From contig DJVH01000080.1 of assembly GCA_002440825.1 (NCBI GenBank), positions 7,528-71,527 of the forward strand: a stretch of DNA of 64,000 nt, given 5' to 3'. Positions 42,809 to 51,028 of this stretch are shown here, one piece after another; the first letter of the stretch is position 1, and each line of letters begins with the position of its first letter. The notes under the pieces are model-generated. The model was not told the DNA's origin, made no database searches, and was given only the letters and a program-made list of their open reading frames with translations. This stretch comes from Bacteriovoracaceae bacterium UBA6261 (lineage in GTDB: Bacteria; Bdellovibrionota; Bacteriovoracia; Bacteriovoracales; Bacteriovoracaceae). Made by a program: the position numbers and the translations under genes.

Positions 42809-43840
42809 ATGACTTTTAATAAAGATATTATCTTAAGACTGCTTTTCGCATTCATCTTTATCGCTGTATGCTTTCGCATCCTCGGTCCTGTCTTTATGGG
42901 CTTCATTCGCAAAAAACTCCCTGGCTATGTTCCGGAAAACGACATCGACCAAATGATCCGCAGACAAAAAGAGCGTCTTCGTGCTCAATATGGTCTTGCA
43001 GGCGAAGTACAGACAAATCAATGGGGACAAAGAGGCTCACGCGAGGATGAATTGGCCATTAATCCTACCCCGGAAATCAAAAAACTTTACGAAGAAACCA
43101 AATGGGGCGGCGGTGCTTTTTTAAAAGAGATTCAACAAGACATCACCAAAAATTATGGCTACACCATGGCCGATACAAAAGTGAATGCCTTCATCCTTCT
43201 TTGTGAAAAACGGAACTATGTACGTTACTTAAGCGATGAGAACCGTGCTTCCAATACTGCCTTAAAAAATTTTCTGGTGACGCTCTTACTTTTCTTCCTT
43301 GTGATGGAAGAAATCAGAGAAAAAAAATTTTTTATCCTCGAAAAAATTGCTGCCAAACTTTCACTTCCTCCGATGGAACTGGCCCTCGCTTTTCAGATTA
43401 AAATTCTGATGACCATCGCTCAGAAAAAAGAATTAAAAGAGGAACGAGTTTTTGCGGATACGATTGTCATCGGCCAGTACTCTGAAGAGACGATCAAGGA
43501 AGCGACTGAGGCCATTGCACGCAAAGAAGCCAACCTTTGGGCCCGCAGCAGTTCTCAACTTCTGGAAGAACTGACCCTCGCTTTAAATTACGCCAATATG
43601 ATTTCTCCTCTTCCTAAATTGAAAAATCGTAAAGATGTCGAAACAGCTTTTCTCATTCTGGGACTTAATGCGGATGCATCCTTGGAAGAAATCAAAAAGC
43701 ATTATAAAAAACTTGCTTTGCAGAAACATCCTGACAAAATTGTGTCGCAAAAACTTCCCAAGATGCTTGAGCGAAAAGCCTTCGATCGATTCAACCGCAT
43801 TCAGGAAGCCTACGAAGTCATTCTCGAAAATCGCAAATAA
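42809..43840 (+). CDS. DjlA-like membrane-anchored J-domain protein
   Basis: 343 residues. One helix near the N-terminus (residues 7-30). A helical centre (residues ~150-250) resembles TerB-like domains. A J domain is at the C-terminus: FLILGLNADASLEEIKKHYK, the invariant HPD in LQKHPDKI, and ending RIQEAYEVIL. This is the DjlA order (TM-TerB-J). It would recruit DnaK at the inner membrane. A TGA-TACTAT extended -10 sits 5 bases before the ATG, with no ribosome site. The adenosine-deaminase-like gene follows after 11 bases, so they are co-transcribed. Confidence 0.85.
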   Translation: MTFNKDIILRLLFAFIFIAVCFRILGPVFMGFIRKKLPGYVPENDIDQMIRRQKERLRAQYGLAGEVQTNQWGQRGSREDELAINPTPEIKKLYEETKWGGGAFLKEIQQDITKNYGYTMADTKVNAFILLCEKRNYVRYLSDENRASNTALKNFLVTLLLFFLVMEEIREKKFFILEKIAAKLSLPPMELALAFQIKILMTIAQKKELKEERVFADTIVIGQYSEETIKEATEAIARKEANLWARSSSQLLEELTLALNYANMISPLPKLKNRKDVETAFLILGLNADASLEEIKKHYKKLALQKHPDKIVSQKLPKMLERKAFDRFNRIQEAYEVILENRK

Positions 43841-43851
43841 AAGGAAAGATT

Positions 43852-45486
43852 ATGTTAAAAAAAGACAAGGCTATTAAAGATATTAAACTCGCCTTAATTG
43901 ACATTATCAGCGAGACCAATGGAATTACAATTAACGATACTCTTGAACTCTTGAGTTTTTATCCCACTCTCAAAAAAAATCAGATGGTCGAAAAATCACT
44001 GGCTGAGTTCAGAAAGCTTCTCAATGGCTTTCAAAGCAATGAAGTAGATATTTCTACTTTGCTTGGCCATCCTTTTTCTGAAGCTTTTTTTGAATTCTTT
44101 AAAGAGTTTCCTCTTTCTTATCACGAAGAGCATATTCATCTCACCGGCTCACTAAGCGCCGAATTTATTTTTCCGCGGTTAAAAAAGCTTCTGGATGGTC
44201 CTGACAGAAAACTTTACGAAGAAAAAATCGTTCAGGTTTACGGGCCGGATTCTGTTCCCATCAACTCCGTAGAAGATGTAGATTCGCTCATTCGTCTGAA
44301 AGAAGGTGAGCTCTTTAAAACTTATTTAAAAATTCTTTATCTTCCCAAATTGATTCTCACTGATAAACAGACTCACGTCGAAGCTGCTTATCACATGGCA
44401 TCTGAACTTTATGAAAAATATAACGTCGGTAAAATCCGGTTAAAATTCACTCTCTCACGTTCAACAGGACTTGCAGATGAGCAAATTCCGGGGCTCGATA
44501 AGTTGACTGAGGACGATGTTGTTCTGGGCCTTTACGAAGGATTCATGAAATTCAAGACGGAAAAACCGTTTTTTAATTTTGTCCTCTCTCCTTCTTTTAG
44601 AAAAGAACCTAGTTTTTTTGATCAAAACAATTATGAGTCCAAGCAGGAACACTTTGAAGATCAGGTTATTTCCATTCTCGATCTGATTAAAAAATATCCA
44701 TTTTTGGCAGAGGTTTTAAGCGAAGTCGATACAGTCGGCGATGAGCGCGAGCTTTATCGCAAAAAACATTTTATGGAAATGAAACCAGGCCTTCGCAGGC
44801 TTCAATTTCAAGGCTTCCGGATTCGCTCCCACCATGGTGAGACTTGGAAAATTTTAAGACTGGGAGTTCAGGCGGTGGACAATGCTCTCAACATCTGGCA
44901 CATCGATACACTTGAACACGGTCTGAGTCTTGGGATTAATCCCAATTATTATTTTCACCGTCTCTACCAGCGTATAATGGAAATGAACAAGGCCGGGCTT
45001 CCTATCCAACCTGAAAGTTCTGAATACGCTGAAATCATGGACATGGAATGGAGAGATGAAGACATAAGAGATAAAATTGTTCAAGGGACACCGTTGAATG
45101 AAAATGAACATGTAAAATTTCTAAAAACCAAATTTCATACGGCGAGAGAAATTGAGCATTATCAACACGATGTTTTAAACAGAATGATCAATAAGAAAGT
45201 TTCGCTGGTTGCACTTCCCTCTTCCAATTTGAAACTGACAAATTGTTTTCCGGATTACAAAGATCATCCTTTTTCATGGTGGGAAAAGAAAGGTGTTCAA
45301 TTGGGAATTGGAACAGACAATTACATTACATTGTCGACAAACTATATTCAGGAACTTTTAATTCTGCTTTATTCCAACCCGACAACTTTGAAAATTATGA
45401 AACTTCTCATGGTGGCCACCCGGGAAACACGCAGACCCTATATGAGCCATTTGCTTTGGGAGATGAGAAAAACTATTCGCGAGTAA
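43852..45486 (+). CDS. Large adenosine-deaminase-like metallohydrolase
   Basis: 544 residues, nearly 200 more than classical adenosine deaminase. Metal and catalytic sites of the family are in order: H94-x-H96 (HEEHIHLTGSL), H327-x-x-E330 (RSHHGET), H356 (HIDTLEHGLSL), PSSN at 456-459 (LPSSNLKLT), and D489 (GIGTDNY). The insertion is mainly residues 100-320. Substrate could be adenosine, AMP, adenine or N6-modified purine; sequence alone does not decide. It has no signal peptide and follows the DjlA-like gene after 11 bases. Confidence 0.82.
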   Translation: MLKKDKAIKDIKLALIDIISETNGITINDTLELLSFYPTLKKNQMVEKSLAEFRKLLNGFQSNEVDISTLLGHPFSEAFFEFFKEFPLSYHEEHIHLTGSLSAEFIFPRLKKLLDGPDRKLYEEKIVQVYGPDSVPINSVEDVDSLIRLKEGELFKTYLKILYLPKLILTDKQTHVEAAYHMASELYEKYNVGKIRLKFTLSRSTGLADEQIPGLDKLTEDDVVLGLYEGFMKFKTEKPFFNFVLSPSFRKEPSFFDQNNYESKQEHFEDQVISILDLIKKYPFLAEVLSEVDTVGDERELYRKKHFMEMKPGLRRLQFQGFRIRSHHGETWKILRLGVQAVDNALNIWHIDTLEHGLSLGINPNYYFHRLYQRIMEMNKAGLPIQPESSEYAEIMDMEWRDEDIRDKIVQGTPLNENEHVKFLKTKFHTAREIEHYQHDVLNRMINKKVSLVALPSSNLKLTNCFPDYKDHPFSWWEKKGVQLGIGTDNYITLSTNYIQELLILLYSNPTTLKIMKLLMVATRETRRPYMSHLLWEMRKTIRE

Positions 45487-46495
45487 TTTCTACTGCAGCC
45501 TCGGCCACGCTGGCCGGGGTTATATCAACCATGCAAAGCTGATACACGCTTTGCGAACACTTGCCTCTTCCGTCTTTTGTGCAAGGTCTGCAAGGCAGAT
45601 CAACTTCCATTGTTTTAATCAATGAGCTGATGGTAAATCCAAAGGCGGTGGGTCCCATTAATGAAAGAGCTTTGACTCCAAGAACGTCTGCGACGTGAAG
45701 CAGTCCCGTGTCTGCAGAAATAACCAGAGCTGATTTCTGAACGAGACGACAACTTTCAATCAGAGAAAGCTTGCCTGCAAGATTGAAAACTCTTGAGGAA
45801 TCCACATCGGCGAGATCCTGGCAAAACGTATCCTCTTTCCCTCCCAGAACGACAAATTTTGTCTGCGGAAGAATCTGAATGAGTTTTATCCAGTGATTTA
45901 AAGGCCAGCGTTTCATCTCCCAGGCGGCAGAAGGAACAAGAGCGATAACATTTGAAGCTCCGGCCGTTTCCGCGAGGAGCTGATCTATTTTTTTCTCAAC
46001 CTCTTCCGAAAATTTCCAGCTGACGAGCTTTGGGGAATCACTTTTATTCATCCCCCATTTTTTTAGCGGTTGCAGGTAAGAAGCAATGCCGATAAACGGC
46101 TTGGGGAATAAATTGATACGAAAATTAAAAAGTAAAATTCGTTTCCATCTGTCTTTTGATCTCGTTACCAGTGCGGGAAACGACAAAGTCGAAAGCAAAA
46201 ACAATTTTAAAATCCGCGAACGCAGATTGTTGTGAGCATCATAAATATGTGTGAATTTTTCCTTTCGTAACAGCAAAGCGAGATGAATGAGTCCGGAAAC
46301 TCCACTTTTTTTATCGAGGGCCCAGACTTTGTTGACTCCGGTGTTTAATTTCACCAGGTTTTCAAAATCTTTTCTGGTTACCCAATGTAATTCACATAGA
46401 TTAAATCTCTGACGGATTAATTCAACAACAGAGGAACACTGAACGATATCCCCAAAGCTCGAGAAGCGAATAATTAGAACTTTATTTTTTTCCAT
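45473..46495 (-). CDS. Glycosyltransferase family 9 (heptosyltransferase-like)
   Basis: 340 residues from ATG 46495, where the sequence begins the family motif KVLIIRFSSFGDIVQCSS. Later VIALVPSAAWEMKRWP, KFVVLGGKEDTF and SADTGLLHVADVLGVKAL followed by MGPTAFG are GT9 hallmarks. Transfers ADP-heptose or a similar sugar to lipopolysaccharide core. Four cysteines near the C-terminus (CRPCTKDGRGKCSQ) are unusual. Ends 14 bases inside the convergent deaminase-like gene. No other LPS genes adjoin. Confidence 0.9.
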   Translation of the reverse strand: MEKNKVLIIRFSSFGDIVQCSSVVELIRQRFNLCELHWVTRKDFENLVKLNTGVNKVWALDKKSGVSGLIHLALLLRKEKFTHIYDAHNNLRSRILKLFLLSTLSFPALVTRSKDRWKRILLFNFRINLFPKPFIGIASYLQPLKKWGMNKSDSPKLVSWKFSEEVEKKIDQLLAETAGASNVIALVPSAAWEMKRWPLNHWIKLIQILPQTKFVVLGGKEDTFCQDLADVDSSRVFNLAGKLSLIESCRLVQKSALVISADTGLLHVADVLGVKALSLMGPTAFGFTISSLIKTMEVDLPCRPCTKDGRGKCSQSVYQLCMVDITPASVAEAAVEITRE

Positions 46496-46549
46496 TATCA
46501 ATTGATAATAAACTAGGATCGAACGCATTGGAAACTACGGAATTTCATA

Positions 46550-47635
46550 ATGGGCTTTAGTTTAAAAAATCTTTCTTCTCTTGTTAATGTCGCTATTCAA
46601 CACAAAGCGAGCGATATTCACATCAGAAGCAACGAGATGCCTTGTCTCAGGATTCGTGGCGATCTCGTCCCGGTACAGACTAAAGTTTTTTCAGTTGAAG
46701 ACATCAACGACATCATTAAAATCATCGTGACTGATAAAGACCAGTTGCAGTCTCTGAATTCAAAAGCAGAGATCGATGGCGCTTTCAGCATTGAGAATCT
46801 ATGCCGGGTCAGATTCAATATTTTCCGTTACTTTAACCAATATGGTCTTGTTCTAAGAATTATTAATACTGAAATTCCAAGTCTTGCAAACCTCGACATG
46901 TCGAAGTCCGTGGCAAAAATCGCCCTTCAAAAGCGTGGAATGATTCTTATTACCGGCGCAACTGGTTCCGGAAAAAGTACAACTCTTGCAGCGATGATCA
47001 ATCACATCAATGAAAATCGCAGTTCACATATCATTACCATTGAAGATCCAATTGAGTATCTACACTCTCAAAAGATGTCGCGCATTTCTCAGCGCGAAGT
47101 CGGTAGAGATACTGAAGATTTCACAAGTGGACTTCGTTCCGCTTTAAGACAGGATCCCGATGTCATTTCCATCGGAGAAATGCGCGATCCAATTGCAGCG
47201 AATATCGCCTTAAAGGCCGCGGAAACCGGCCACGTGGTCTTTTCCACTCTCCACACGACGAATACTGTAACGACGATTGGACGAATTATTTCCATGTTCC
47301 CTGCCCACGAGCAACCGGAAGTCCGCAAACGCCTTGCTGAAAATTTATATGCCATTATCGGTCAGCGTATGCTTCCCGGTAAAAATGGAAAAACAGTGAT
47401 CGCCCAGGAAATCATGGTCACTTCACCGGGAATCAGAGATTGTATTTCAGGAAAAGATGATCTCAACCGCATCCCGCACGTCATTATGCAGGGAACAGGT
47501 AAATCTACAAACGGCGGGCAAACATTCGATCAGCACATTATGTACCTTTATCAGAAAGGATTCATCGAGAAAGAAATTGCTCTCGATGCAGTTTCTTCTC
47601 AATCAGATTTTATTCAAAAACTTATTGTCGAATAA
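46550..47635 (+). CDS. pilT: Type IV pilus retraction ATPase PilT
   Basis: 361 residues. N-terminal PAS-like domain (VAIQHKASDIHIRSNEMPCL), Walker A GATGSGKST (136-144), Asp box ITIEDPIEYL, Walker B PDVISIGEMRDP, His box GHVVFSTLHTTNTVTTIGRI. C-terminal SPGIRDCISGKDDLNRIPHV fits PilT or PilU. Energises pilus retraction. No other pil genes are near. PilU paralogy is not excluded. Divergent from the GT9 gene. Confidence 0.93.
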   Translation: MGFSLKNLSSLVNVAIQHKASDIHIRSNEMPCLRIRGDLVPVQTKVFSVEDINDIIKIIVTDKDQLQSLNSKAEIDGAFSIENLCRVRFNIFRYFNQYGLVLRIINTEIPSLANLDMSKSVAKIALQKRGMILITGATGSGKSTTLAAMINHINENRSSHIITIEDPIEYLHSQKMSRISQREVGRDTEDFTSGLRSALRQDPDVISIGEMRDPIAANIALKAAETGHVVFSTLHTTNTVTTIGRIISMFPAHEQPEVRKRLAENLYAIIGQRMLPGKNGKTVIAQEIMVTSPGIRDCISGKDDLNRIPHVIMQGTGKSTNGGQTFDQHIMYLYQKGFIEKEIALDAVSSQSDFIQKLIVE

Positions 47636-47640
47636 GGACT

Positions 47641-48366
47641 TTATTCTTTTTCGATGACCAGTGTTTCTGCAAGAAGATCCTGCAGGGCCTGATGTTTTTT
47701 GTTGAAGAAGGGAATAAAAAATCCCACAACTATTAAAATCCCCAAAGGCTTATAGACAATCTCTCTTTGGATTGCCTGAACAATGCTTAAAGTGTATTTC
47801 TCTGTTCCACGAATTTTTAACCCTACAACTTTTTTACCATAACTGTGGTTAAAAAAAGCCACCGGAAGACAGATAAAAAGAAAAATCATAGCTACTGCAT
47901 TCGCGATAAAAATGATCTGCATAACAACAGGCTCAGGCAGGAGAAACTGCAGCTTGTAACGATCCAGGAAAAGTTGAATCAGTCCTCTCACTACAGGTGT
48001 TGAAAAATAAACAACAACGCCCAGGACGGCAGCAATAACGGCATCGATAGCAAAAGCTATAACCCGTTTGGGATATGAGGCAAGATTAAAAGAATTTTCA
48101 AGATCGTCATCCTCAACCATTTTTGTCAGCGCCGCTGCCATTTCAGTTCGAGTCTTCATTTTGGGAACAGCCGTCTCATCCAGAGCAAGTGATGGTTGTC
48201 TTTTGGCAACGACTTTAGTGTCTTTGATTTGGGATTCAGGAGCAGCAGGATCGTCATATTTTACAGCAGGTTTAACTGTGGTAAATTCCCAATCTTCTTC
48301 TTGCGGCTGTTGTTGCTGCTTTGGAGCGTTTACAGTTTTTGTGCCGCCCTTGGACTGATCGACCAT
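47641..48366 (-). CDS. RDD-family membrane protein
   Basis: 241 residues. A disordered, Gln/Pro-rich N-terminus (PKQQQQPQEEDWEF) precedes an RDD domain: SYPKRVIAFAIDAVIAAVLG, with Arg and the two Asp positions, three helices, and YGKKVVGLKIRGTEKYTL. C-terminal FNKKHQALQDLLAETLVI is also typical. RDD proteins are of unclear function, sometimes Na+/H+ antiport. Last gene of a minus-strand run with the 74-residue gene and prc. Confidence 0.85.
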   Translation of the reverse strand: MVDQSKGGTKTVNAPKQQQQPQEEDWEFTTVKPAVKYDDPAAPESQIKDTKVVAKRQPSLALDETAVPKMKTRTEMAAALTKMVEDDDLENSFNLASYPKRVIAFAIDAVIAAVLGVVVYFSTPVVRGLIQLFLDRYKLQFLLPEPVVMQIIFIANAVAMIFLFICLPVAFFNHSYGKKVVGLKIRGTEKYTLSIVQAIQREIVYKPLGILIVVGFFIPFFNKKHQALQDLLAETLVIEKE

Positions 48367-48378
48367 AAAGACTCCGGA

Positions 48379-48603
48379 TTAGAGTTCATCAATTCTTTTA
48401 ATAATCGCTTCCAGCCTTTCGCGGGCATCATCGCAACGGTCTTTCCATTCCCCATGGTTAAGGTCTGGATCGCGGTTCAAAAGAAGCTTACCTAACTCTG
48501 AAGATGTTCGGTTAAACTCACCTAAGAGTTTAACCGCCATTTCTTCATCTTCGAGATTTTCTAACTTATTAAGAATTCTTTCTATTTCCGAGTTATCAAT
48601 CAT
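48379..48603 (-). CDS. Small helical protein, 74 residues
   Basis: MIDNSEIERILNKLENLEDE, then MAVKLLGEFNRTSSELGKLL and a C-terminal helix ERLEAIIKRIDEL. Strongly acidic and coiled-coil-like, no signal peptide. Its spacing (13 bases to prc, 12 to RDD) makes it part of one operon. No named family recognised. Confidence 0.7.
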   Translation of the reverse strand: MIDNSEIERILNKLENLEDEEMAVKLLGEFNRTSSELGKLLLNRDPDLNHGEWKDRCDDARERLEAIIKRIDEL

Positions 48604-48616
48604 TTTTAATTCGCAA

Positions 48617-50842
48617 TTACTTAGCTGAAGCTGTCTTTTTTGGTTTTAACGTTTTTACAATATCGTTGGCGACCATAACTGACTCTTCAAGTACGACATC
48701 TTGTCTTAGAGATTTCACCCACTCATCTTTTCTTTGCTCGAAATCTTTTTGCCACTTTTTCATATCGCCAGCGCGAATATTTTCGTGAGCTTTGAGAGAG
48801 TCTTCAAAGTTTGTGACGAGAAGATTTTTGTCTTCTTCATCCATCTTTAGTTCTTCTGCCATTTTTTTGTTTTGGATGTCTTCAGCCTGAACTTGTTTCA
48901 AATTCAAAGAAACAAGAGTGTCTTTCTTTTTCTTATTCAGGTAATCAAGGTTTCTGATAATTTTGTTGAAGCGCGGATTTGTTTTTACGCGTGCCGTGCT
49001 CTTCTCTTTCAACTGTGGAAGGTTGTAAGAAAATTTATTCCACTTAGAAAACGGCTGCGCTTTAATCTGATCCCATGGAAGAGAATATTCAAGATCTTTT
49101 TCTCTGCTCTCTACATAGCTGAACAGATCCGGAAGAATTACATCGCTCGTGACTCCTTTGTACTGAGTTGAAGCCCCGGTGACGCGATAAAATTTTTGAA
49201 TCGTTACTTTCAACGCTCCCATTGTCGGTCCAAACATTGAAAGAAGCGGTCCCTGATTTAAATTCAACACCGCCTGAACTGTTCCTTTACCGTGAGAGAA
49301 ATCGCCGCCGATGATGACAGCTCTTCCGTAGTCCTGCATAGCACCTGCAAGAATTTCAGAAGCTGAAGCAGAGAATCTGTTGATCAAAACAATCAATGGT
49401 CCATCATAGAAAACATTTGGATCATCATTTTCAAGAACCTCAATTTTACCAGTGTGATCTTTTACCTGAACAACCGGACCTTTCCCAAGGAACAAGCCTG
49501 ACATTAAGCGGGCATCTTCAAGCGCCCCTCCGCCGTTGTTTCTCAGGTCGAGAATCACAGCATCGACGTTGGCTTTTTTCAATCTTTCAAGTTCTTTTTT
49601 TACATCATCAGTACAGTTGATTTGAGAGGATTCAAAATCGCGGTAGAATTTAGGCAATTGGATATAACCAACTTTTGCATCAGTGTCTTTGTATTGAAGA
49701 ACTGAAGATTTGGCAAAAGAAGCTGCCACCTCAATTTCATCGCGAACGATTGAGATGATCTTTCTGGTTCCATCAACTTTCTTAACAGTCAGACGAACTT
49801 CAGTTCCTTTTTTCCCGCGAATATATCTGACAGCATCGTCAACTTTCATATCAGTCAAGTCAATAGATTCCCCTGCTCCCTGAGCAACTCCCAGAATGAC
49901 ATCGTCAGCTTCAAGTTCTTTTTGTCTCCATGCTGGTCCGCCTGGAACAATCTGGACAACTTTAATATAAGACCCATCTTCCTGAAGAACAGCACCGATC
50001 CCTTCAAGCTTTCCTGTAATATCGATATCAAAATCTTCTTTCTTCTTAGCTGGAAGATAAGTTGTATGCGGATCAAAGACTGCTGTTACGGCATTGTAGA
50101 AATTGTCGAGTTGATCATCGCGGTCTTCTTTTGCAAGTCTGTCGAAAATTTTCTGGAATCTTTTGGAAACAGAATCATGAGCTTTTGCTCTCATTTCTGC
50201 GTCGGTTAATTTCTTGACTGGAGGAAGTTTCTTTTTAAGCTTAACAATTGGCTTTTTTCCATTTTTGGGTTTATCCGACTGTTCATCTATTAAAGAAAGG
50301 TATTTATTCAAAGTCGCTTGTTTGAACACGAGTTTCCAGTTTTCTTTAAGAATATTTTCGTCTTTTGCCCAGTCTCTTTTTTCCGGATCTACTTCTACCT
50401 GTTCATTGCCATTGAAATCAAATTGCTTTTTGAACGTTTCCTTTCTTAGAGATTCAGCAAGCGCTGTTCTCTTTTTCAACATATCAAGCGACTTCTCGAT
50501 GAGAGCGTAATCCCCTGTGACCATTTCATCATCCATCTGGAATTGATAGGCTTCAAGTTCCTTAATGTCCTGCTTAGTAAGAAATTGCTTAGATCCATCG
50601 ATCTTTTTTAAATATTGCTGGAATGCTTTTTGAGAAACTTCGTCATTAATTTTTAAAGCACGATAGTGATAAGTCTCAAGTGCATTTTTTAAAATATTAC
50701 CGATAAGTTTTTCACGACGTGGATCGCGCGCATTTTTCGAGCTGGCCTCTTTGGCCTCTACTACATTGACGCTTAAAACAGAAGGAACGAGGGTCGATTG
50801 AAACAGACCGAGTAATAAAAAGGGCAAAAGAAGACGTTTCAT
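48617..50842 (-). CDS. prc: Carboxy-terminal (tail-specific) protease Prc/CtpA
   Basis: 741 residues from ATG 50842 (GGAGA upstream; the longer frame lacks a site). Signal peptide LLLPFLLLGLFQSTLVPSV. PDZ domain about residues 270-360 (GIGAVLQEDGSYIKVVQIVP). Catalytic Ser in FSASASEILAGAMQ (~490) and Lys in HGKGTVQAVL (~517). A DUF3340-type tail follows (FSYNLPQLKEKSTARVKTNP). Periplasmic protease that trims lipoproteins and penicillin-binding proteins and handles ssrA-tagged proteins. Followed by small helical and RDD genes in the same direction. Confidence 0.95.
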   Translation of the reverse strand: MKRLLLPFLLLGLFQSTLVPSVLSVNVVEAKEASSKNARDPRREKLIGNILKNALETYHYRALKINDEVSQKAFQQYLKKIDGSKQFLTKQDIKELEAYQFQMDDEMVTGDYALIEKSLDMLKKRTALAESLRKETFKKQFDFNGNEQVEVDPEKRDWAKDENILKENWKLVFKQATLNKYLSLIDEQSDKPKNGKKPIVKLKKKLPPVKKLTDAEMRAKAHDSVSKRFQKIFDRLAKEDRDDQLDNFYNAVTAVFDPHTTYLPAKKKEDFDIDITGKLEGIGAVLQEDGSYIKVVQIVPGGPAWRQKELEADDVILGVAQGAGESIDLTDMKVDDAVRYIRGKKGTEVRLTVKKVDGTRKIISIVRDEIEVAASFAKSSVLQYKDTDAKVGYIQLPKFYRDFESSQINCTDDVKKELERLKKANVDAVILDLRNNGGGALEDARLMSGLFLGKGPVVQVKDHTGKIEVLENDDPNVFYDGPLIVLINRFSASASEILAGAMQDYGRAVIIGGDFSHGKGTVQAVLNLNQGPLLSMFGPTMGALKVTIQKFYRVTGASTQYKGVTSDVILPDLFSYVESREKDLEYSLPWDQIKAQPFSKWNKFSYNLPQLKEKSTARVKTNPRFNKIIRNLDYLNKKKKDTLVSLNLKQVQAEDIQNKKMAEELKMDEEDKNLLVTNFEDSLKAHENIRAGDMKKWQKDFEQRKDEWVKSLRQDVVLEESVMVANDIVKTLKPKKTASAK

Positions 50843-50972
50843 TTTTTCTCCAAAAATTACGCACAAATGGCAATTATCCTATGATACCTCAGGATGAGGC
50901 TTAAGAGTCAAAAGAAAAAATTTCTTGTTTGGAGTCTCGGAAATAAGATTGGCCGATCTTTTTTGTGCATTA

Positions 50973-51004
50973 ATAAAAAAAGGCCACCCATCAGGGTGGC
51001 CTTA
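50973..51004 (-). terminator. Rho-independent terminator of the second S41 protease gene
   Basis: Stem AAGGCCACCC (50980-50989) / GGGTGGCCTT (50994-51003), 4-base loop; on the minus strand TTTTTTTATTAA follows. Confidence 0.92.
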
Positions 51005-51028
51005 AGGAGAATTTGTTTCAAAAGATTT

